A program made the position numbers and the translations under genes. Of a stretch of 64,000 nt of DNA, positions 58,257-64,000 are shown in pieces. Source of the DNA: Laetiporus sulphureus 93-53 (taxonomy: Eukaryota; Basidiomycota; Agaricomycetes; Polyporales; Laetiporaceae); the NCBI RefSeq assembly GCF_001632365.1, contig NW_024468519.1:382831-446830 (forward strand). Reading direction: 5' to 3'. The notes beneath the pieces were generated by a model. The model worked only from the letters and a program-made list of their open reading frames with translations, was not told the origin of the DNA and ran no database searches. Position 1 is the first letter of the stretch. The number at the start of each line of letters is the position of its first letter.

Positions 58257-59388
58257 GTAAGTAGTTGCACATTATGCTCACTAAACACAACACATAAAAT
58301 CTGAGGAGGCAATTACATTCACCACAAGTTCGTGTATTATTGTTCATTCTTTTATCCCCTTTTTTGAGCGAGAACAGCGACAGCAGGAGCGCGAATTGCA
58401 TTACTGTCGCGGTTGTGCAGGGCCAACGTGACAGTGATAGTACACCAAGCTGCATGGCAGTCGACCTCGCCTTGGCCGCATTCCGCTACTCCCACAAGGC
58501 ACCGGCACAGCCGTGACGGGGTGCAAAGTCACCTGCTTCGTACTGATGGCAGCATCTCGTCATGATCCTGCTTGTTATTTGCCGCATGTTCTCCTACCAC
58601 GTCGCGTCGCGAGCTGCGTGGTGGCAATCAGCTGGCACCTTGCACCCCGTCAAAAGAATTAAAGCCTTCGCGACGTTCCAGGTCTTTCTGATTGGACTTG
58701 CTGTCAAGTTAGCGCGGCCTGGCTGGACTTGCTCGGCATGCCTCATGTTCACTCAGTCTGAGGAGGGCGGACCGTCAAAGACGTTAGCGCGTTATCGCTA
58801 TCACATCGACTGGACTCTTCCTGTGCTATTACATCACGGCAGGTCTGGGTCTGGGTATCTTGGACTACTCATTGGGACTTCTGTGAGCAATTCCTATCTT
58901 CGGGTTCTGGTCGGGTTGGTACGTGCTACGAACTCTTTAGCGAAGATCATCCGAAGTCTGGATAATCCTTCGTTGCTTCGCTACATGAGGAGACCTCGCA
59001 ACGTGTTGTACGCGAGGTAATTAGCTGTAGTCAGTGTTATCGTGGTCAGCGTTCATGGGTCCCTTTCACCGTACGTATCACCCACATCTTTGCATCTCAA
59101 TATTGCCCCGTTTCATCAACTAATTCAATCGTAATCACAGATCGGAGTCTTTTGTAGCATGTTTAGGAAATGCCGGCCTTGATTGGTTTTTTGTACTCTG
59201 GGAAGAGATGAGCATGCGATATGCATGTGCAAGGCTACGTGCCTGTCGGAAAGATATGAAGGTCTCTGTCACTGTTCTAACTTGCATCCTCCTGCCTCGT
59301 CACCTCTCCTTTCTCCCTCGCACCAGTCTGGCACTGGGTGATTTCTGAGAGGATATACCCGCATAGACAGCCACTCCTTTTGCTTGCC
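58257..59388. other. intergenic with one unassigned frame
   Basis: About 1.1 kb. A 152-codon plus-strand frame (58562-59020) is open but has no recognisable domain, an unusual composition (Leu/Arg/Ser) and no neighbouring splice signals, so I do not annotate it. The final 60 bases are a CT-rich leader (CCTCCTGCCTCGTCACC) of the next gene. Confidence 0.45.
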
Positions 59389-59961
59389 ATGGCTACAGAA
59401 ATCCGATTCAACTCCTACGGCATCCCACACATCGTCGAGTTCGGGAACGTCAAGTTCCGCGCGCGCTCTTCGTCACGTTCACGCTCTTGCACGTCCACGC
59501 TCGACGATGACCACCCCACGAGCACATATGAGAGATCTGTCTCAAGTCTAGGAACTGTTGCGACCGCCTCATCGGAGACATTGGCGCAACCGGACGATGA
59601 TGGTGCAGGTACCGCAGGCCTGTTTATTCAGTTCGCAGCATCAACCCGCCCATATCGCAAGATGTCTGAAGGTCGCGTTCGGCGACTAAAACGGAGAATC
59701 GCGAAGGCTGTCATGGCGGCTGGGATGGATAGCTCTCCGACATCGGAGAAGGCAAACCCGATCGAAGTCGCTAGGCTGTCTCGCCTTTCCTGCGGTAGCA
59801 TCGAATCAACGGACTCGGTGCCGGAAGATGATGGCGCCGCCTTGTTCAGGGGGACATATGGGCAGGTCACGACGGCGCTACAGGCCGCTGGGCTGATCAC
59901 GATACCTTGCAGAGACGTTGGCGTGGACTCAGGTGACGATTTTGACGTCCATCCGTTCTGA
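59389..59961 (+). CDS. hypothetical protein, 190 aa
   Basis: A single exon, with ATG in a GCCATGG context after a CT-rich leader. The N-terminus MATEIRFNSYGIPHIVEF is followed by an Arg/Ser stretch (FRARSSSRSRS), an acidic-polar middle, a helical basic segment (RVRRLKRRIAKAVMAAGMDS) and an acidic end (GVDSGDDFDVHPF). There is no signal peptide, membrane segment or known domain. High GC at third positions and strong codon bias support a real gene. I do not recognise a function; small single-exon proteins of this kind are often lineage-restricted in mushrooms. Confidence 0.6.
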   Translation: MATEIRFNSYGIPHIVEFGNVKFRARSSSRSRSCTSTLDDDHPTSTYERSVSSLGTVATASSETLAQPDDDGAGTAGLFIQFAASTRPYRKMSEGRVRRLKRRIAKAVMAAGMDSSPTSEKANPIEVARLSRLSCGSIESTDSVPEDDGAALFRGTYGQVTTALQAAGLITIPCRDVGVDSGDDFDVHPF

Positions 59962-61394
59962 GCAGTCTGCCTGACAAGGTCGTTCTCAAGCGACTCGCCT
60001 CGGCGCTCTCTTCGTTGCCAACTACACTGATTATGGAACCGTGGAGTTCTCCAAGCTCACGCTGTGGGCTTGATGAGTCTCGTCGTGAGTGTTGTCGTCT
60101 TTATTAACATGGACGCTGGCTGAAGTCCGCATCTTCGCTCGGCCGGTAAAGCAGCGTAGCATCCGTCACTGTTGTGAGGACAGGACAAGAAACCATGACA
60201 GGCACATCTTTCTTCCCCTCGTTTAGCTGCAACGGAATAATGTTGCCGAAGTGGTGGCGGTGCTTCGTAACGTCGTCGCTAATGCTTCGATCGGTCTCTC
60301 ACGTCCGAGCGTAAAAGGCCAGGTCCTTCATCCCGGCCATGCTGTCCCTGCCGAAGCATGCTGCGCACGCATCGGCTTCTTCGTATCAGAATATTCGTTC
60401 CGCAGTGAAAGAGGAGTGTTGCCAAGGTGTTGAGATTGCTTGCAGCCCAGGTGGCCGCATAAAGTGTACATAACGTAGTGCGACTGGTCGCTGCATCACA
60501 TGTACTATAGCAAACAGCTGAGCACTTTCTCCCGTTCAAAAGATGTTACATATGATGACAAGGGAGTAGTGGAGTTAAACTTCGTCTTCGTATCCTGCAG
60601 TAGCGCTCGTAGCCGTCCGGCCCGTAGATCTGGATATACGGAACCAAAGTTTGAGCACGGTGTTTGCACTCCTTACAGCCATGTCCAGACGATCCTGAGC
60701 GCAATGCAGAACTACGGACATTTTGCCATATGCGGCCGTGGCTTAAAGACAACCCTTGAAAACGCCACAAGTGACAATATCATACTACGAGTGTTCTCGC
60801 GATTGGCCAACCAAAGCGAGAACACGTTCGTCCTCCCTGCAAATCATTCGTCGAGGCGAGCCTCTCGTGCCTGAAAATAGTTCACCCGACCCGATGTGCA
60901 TGTGCTCCAGAGTGGCGGCTGCGCGTCGAGGAGCCGAGTTCTGACTGATCCGTACCAGCGGAGCCATTGCCAAAGTTACGCAGCAACGCCGATGCTGGAG
61001 ACACTTGTAATAACTGACCGTGGGGCAACAATGAACTTTCTTTTTTCGCGCATCCAGCTCATGTGCGTAAACGATGTACGTAGGTGCGCACATTGGTCCA
61101 AGATACGGCTATGGGATATTCGCCGATAGATCTCCCTTTCGGGTCTCGCAGGTGTGGACGATGGCAACGCCAATTGGACCTGGTGAGGGAAATCAGATTA
61201 ACCCTTGTCCACACGTAATGCGCCGGCACATCCTTGAAGAAAATGGGGTTTCCCACAATTTTCGCCTATCCATTCGGCGGGCCCTCAGTGCCAGTGGGTC
61301 TAAAGGAAGGACTATATGTGCGCGCTTCATAGGTTAACACTTAGCAGTGAGGCTGCAGTGACTAGCAAGAACTTCTCGAGCGCGTGGAGCCTCC
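59962..61394. other. gene-poor stretch before the third relic
   Basis: About 1.4 kb with short overlapping frames on both strands and no recognisable protein, RNA or repeat. Composition becomes more AT-rich toward 61000-61300. Confidence 0.45.
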
Positions 61395-63394
61395 ATGGCT
61401 ACCCAACTCAACGAAACGATGGGTCCCGCCTTCATAGGGGTGGTATTCGCGCTTGCGTACGTCGTCAGATCAAGGAAAGATCCTTCCCGTCACCATGCTA
61501 AGATCTCTCCTTGGGCAGGTTGTATGGGTGTTCATGTGCCCAAACGTTGCATTATTACCGAGAGTACCCGAACGACAAATTGTTCCTAAAGCTTCTAGTA
61601 CGTCCTTCTCATGCAGCTCGTTGCCTGTTCCAAGTTTGACGCTCTTGCATTCAGGTTGGTGCCCTAGGGTTCGTTCACTTTACTTTGAGATGCGGCTAAC
61701 GCGAGTTCATGTCTCGCCCTCAGGATGCTTGATACTGCAAGAACGATCATGGACATCGCTGTGCGTCTTGCCAGCCGAGGGGCGACGTTTGCTCTCTTAT
61801 GAACATATGGATAGTTTCTCTGGTACTGGCTGGTCACAAATCACGCGAAGCTTGATGGTTTGGGTAGCTTGCCTGGGTGAGCCTGCATACTTGCCTGTGG
61901 CCAAAAGATCATCTTCTAATCCTTTTGATCGTCAATGCAGCACGTTTACGGTACGTTGAGAGGTTTGGAATAAATGCATACTATTCCTCATTCGTGCCGC
62001 TGGTAGGCTGAATTTTTTCTAGCTGTGAGTCGTACTAAACGCGATCGCTGTCCCGAGCGCAATCTCTGATAATCCTAGTCATTGACCGTCTTCGTCGTAC
62101 AATGGTGAGCCACATTGTATCCTATCTGGCCCAACGCTCACGTTCTTCGAGCCATTTCATCATGACAATCTGGAAATGTGAGGCTTATCCTTAGCGATGT
62201 TCCCAGCAGACCTCTCAGACATCGTCTAACAACAGTGTTAACTGATCGATGGTTCCAAATGCCGTTGACATCGGTCATGGTAATGTCAATCGTTAATATT
62301 GAATTTCGGTATCTGATCTATCCCTCGTTTCAGGTGTTGCTGGCTGCGGTGTCCTTTGGTGATGCACAATGTTACCGCAAGTAGAGAGCTTTAGACTGAC
62401 CCGGTTCCTCCAAGGCGGCGGCATTGTCACCGTATACCGCGTGTAAGCCGTCGTCAGCTTGACGACAGCATTACGTGTTGATCGTCATATTATAGCACTA
62501 TCGACACGACGACGACAGCGGCGGTCATCCATGCCACGGTGGGTGCATGTGCTGTTGCCTGCTCTGCCAGTCCTGAGTCAATCATTCTCATCAGATCCCA
62601 GCTTCGATGCAGACCGTGACTGCATTTGTCACTGACATTTACATCACCGCTTCCCTCTGCTGGATTTTACGGGGCCGAAAGACTGGTTATAAGCGGTCCG
62701 TATTCCGAGGAGATGACAGAATGAGCGGATGCTTACCGCGTCTTATTTCAGCACTGAAACCTTAATAACGACACTTACAATATACGCCATCCATCGAGGA
62801 GTATTTACCGGGTGAGTGGCGTAGCGCGACTGCCTGTGCATCGCAACAAAGTTTCGATAAAAGCTCTGCGTAGAATAATACAGCTTGCACATTTTGCGAC
62901 GGTGAGCGGAAAGCGTTCTACGATATATACTCCGTATGACACCTTTTTTGCACAGTATATAAGCACGATCCACTCGAGAACCTTGTATTGGATGCTATGG
63001 CATATTCCGGGAAGCAAGAGCGAGTATCATTGATCTTGCTAAAGTAGCCGCGTACTCACCCCATTTCCTAGTATACGTCAATTCGTTGCTTGCTGTGTGA
63101 GTCCGTTCAGGACACATAGAGTTTACGTGCTGATTTGCTCCAAGGCTAAACGTCCGGCATTCACTACTACGTGATGCTGTCGAGGAAGAAACCCACAACT
63201 CAGTGGAGGCTTTCCCGCTGGGCACGGTAACAACTCTAGGACGGCCATTTCATTCTCGTGCGGCAGCACGACCGAACACTTCTCAAACGCAGATTATGCT
63301 GACGAAGGAGGTTGTCCGGGACGATGGGGTAACCATCACGCACGACCGTCCACGAGGGAATGAAGATTTCGGTCAAAAACATTCTCCTTGGTAG
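61395..63394 (+). pseudogene. DUF6534-type membrane protein relic, copy C
   Basis: The ATG at 61395 opens MATQLNETMGPAFIGVVFAL. A proper intron (GTACGT donor, GGGCAG acceptor) joins in frame to ALYGCSCAQTLHYYREYPND and KLFLKLL, exactly the N-terminal layout of Agaricomycete DUF6534-type proteins. Later pieces are decayed: FVHFTLRCG, MLDTARTIMDIAV followed by a stop, VLLAAVSFGDAQCY, TDIYITASLCWILRGRKTGY, VYVNSLLAV, and a tail MLTKEVVRDDGVTITHD ending at a stop at 63394. The SDTLI...FAI block, obvious in copies A and B, is not visible here. It is more diverged from A and B than they are from each other and lies 43 kb away, so it is a separate family member. Confidence 0.55.
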
Positions 63395-63705
63395 CATATT
63401 GCGCTTTCTTTCCACAAACACTCCTTCGTTGCTTTGCAACCTGACATGTTAGACTCTATTGGCATTGATTGCGTAATGTGTAGCAGACAGTCGGCCAGAG
63501 TGCCGACCGCCACAATTCGATGAAGGTCTGACCTGCACGGTGGTCCGGCGGACTCCTTCAGCGACGGTTAACGCCAACCACTTCAGCTTCATGCCGTCTA
63601 TCACGTGATTCTCAATAGATTGTCGATCGATCATGATCATCTTTTCCTCCTCCTGCTCCCTTTCCGTGCTTTCTGCGTTGTTCCTATATGTAACGGGCAA
63701 AACAG
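63395..63705. other. intergenic, relic C to tRNA
   Basis: About 310 bases without a recognisable gene. The TTTCCTCCTCCTGCTCCC stretch near 63640 is a simple pyrimidine tract on the plus strand. Confidence 0.5.
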
Positions 63706-63790
63706 TGAGCCCGACCCGGGTCGAACGGATGACCTTGAGGATCTCCAAATAAGACTGGAATCTCACGCGCTACCACTACGCCACGGGCCC
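63706..63790 (-). tRNA. tRNA-Trp (CCA), intron-containing
   Basis: The minus strand folds as a tRNA: acceptor GGGCCCG pairs with CGGGCTC (one G-U) followed by discriminator A. The D arm is GCG/CGC around TAGTGGTAG. The T arm is ATCCG-TTCGACC-CGGGT with the B-box motif GTTCGACCC. The anticodon loop is TT-CCA-G, interrupted one base after the anticodon by a 13-nt intron whose TTTGGA can pair with the anticodon, as usual in nuclear pre-tRNAs. Removing it leaves 72 nt. The anticodon stem has one A-C mismatch next to the loop, the main doubt about the intron border and identity. Confidence 0.78.
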
Positions 63791-63850
63791 TTGGCCAGAT
63801 CTCAATTTTGTTATAAACAGATCATGAATATGATTAGTCCATTAGCATTG

Positions 63851-64000
63851 CTACTGTTGTCCGAAGACGAAACCCAGCTCGGTCTGAAGGAAGTCACACT
63901 GCGCTACTCGGTACGGTTGGATAGATTCTGTCGCGGTAGCATTGATGATGACCTCGTTGTCTCCAGTGTAGGGGGGCCACTCCACAACGGCACCCTCGTA
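63851..64000 (-). CDS. type-B carboxylesterase/lipase, C-terminal end only
   Basis: An open frame enters from the right edge of the window and ends at TAG (63851-63853). The last 49 residues contain VEWPPYTGDNEVIINATAT, then QPYRVAQCDFLQTELGFVFG, the usual C-terminal pattern (W-P-x-Y ... D/Q-x-Y/F-R ... C-x-F-L ... G-F) of fungal secreted carboxylesterases of the alpha/beta hydrolase fold. The catalytic parts lie outside the window, so activity cannot be judged. The Cys and N-x-T positions fit a secreted glycoprotein. Confidence 0.65.
   Translation of the reverse strand, partial: YEGAVVEWPPYTGDNEVIINATATESIQPYRVAQCDFLQTELGFVFGQQ

Noticed and set aside
58562..59020. 152-codon plus-strand open frame
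   Set aside because: No domain, no flanking splice or promoter signals, and composition unlike neighbouring genes.

Overview
This window looks like a chromosomal segment of a filamentous basidiomycete, most likely an Agaricomycete of the wood-decay type. Genes are dense and split by many 45-75 nt introns with GT/AG borders and CTAAT/CTGAC-like branch sites. The protein families are typical of that group: polyporopepsin-like aspartic proteases, a multi-exon RNase T2, DUF6534-type membrane proteins and a caspase-like p20 protein. There are no bacterial operons, CRISPR arrays or phage genes. All exon borders were placed by eye from reading-frame continuity and family conservation. Where a full model is given, exon lengths close in frame from start to stop.

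Layout. 1-538: 3' end of a NIPSNAP-family gene. 1147-2674: forkhead transcription factor. 3570-6739: Utp13 (SSU processome WD40). 7136-9595 (-): ARMT1-like DUF89 metal-dependent phosphatase. 9.6-19.0 kb: gene-poor stretch holding two diverged direct repeats of about 3.9 and 3.7 kb, each with a decayed DUF6534-type membrane-protein gene. 19014-23991 (-): Iml1/DEPDC5, a GATOR1/SEACIT subunit. 24963-25743: caspase-like protein lacking both catalytic residues. 26360-26679: 68-aa protein. 27215-28938 (-): secreted RNase T2 in 12 exons. 29835-32326 (-): membrane-anchored Msc7-like aldehyde dehydrogenase. 32545-34316: RNF126/BCA2-like RING E3. 34834-36597 and 37871-39609 (-): tandem secreted aspartic proteases. 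39.6-42.0 kb: no convincing gene. 41970-42894: mitochondrial NTF2-like protein. 43063-47410 (-): tomosyn/Sro7. 47657-53014: 1,695-aa coiled-coil protein, divergent from tomosyn. 53233-55551 (-): S10 serine carboxypeptidase-like protein. 56060-57556 (-): D-amino-acid oxidase. 57952-58256: head of an unrecognised mitochondrial protein gene. 59389-59961: 190-aa hypothetical. 61395-63394: a third DUF6534-type relic. 63706-63790 (-): intron-containing tRNA-Trp. 63851-64000 (-): C-terminus of a carboxylesterase.

Themes. Housekeeping genes (rRNA processing, TORC1 control, exocytosis, ubiquitin ligation) alternate with a secreted or nutrient-scavenging set: RNase T2, two aspartic proteases, S10 peptidase, carboxylesterase and the amine-releasing D-amino-acid oxidase. 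The genes are transcribed individually and I see no biosynthetic cluster. I found no new multigene system. The points most worth checking are family members with altered catalytic residues (pseudo-caspase, S10 protein without its carboxylate clamp, RNase T2 without its active-site lysine), unusual splicing (a 5-nt microexon, two GC-AG introns, stop codons placed at splice sites) and the decayed tandem membrane-protein repeats.
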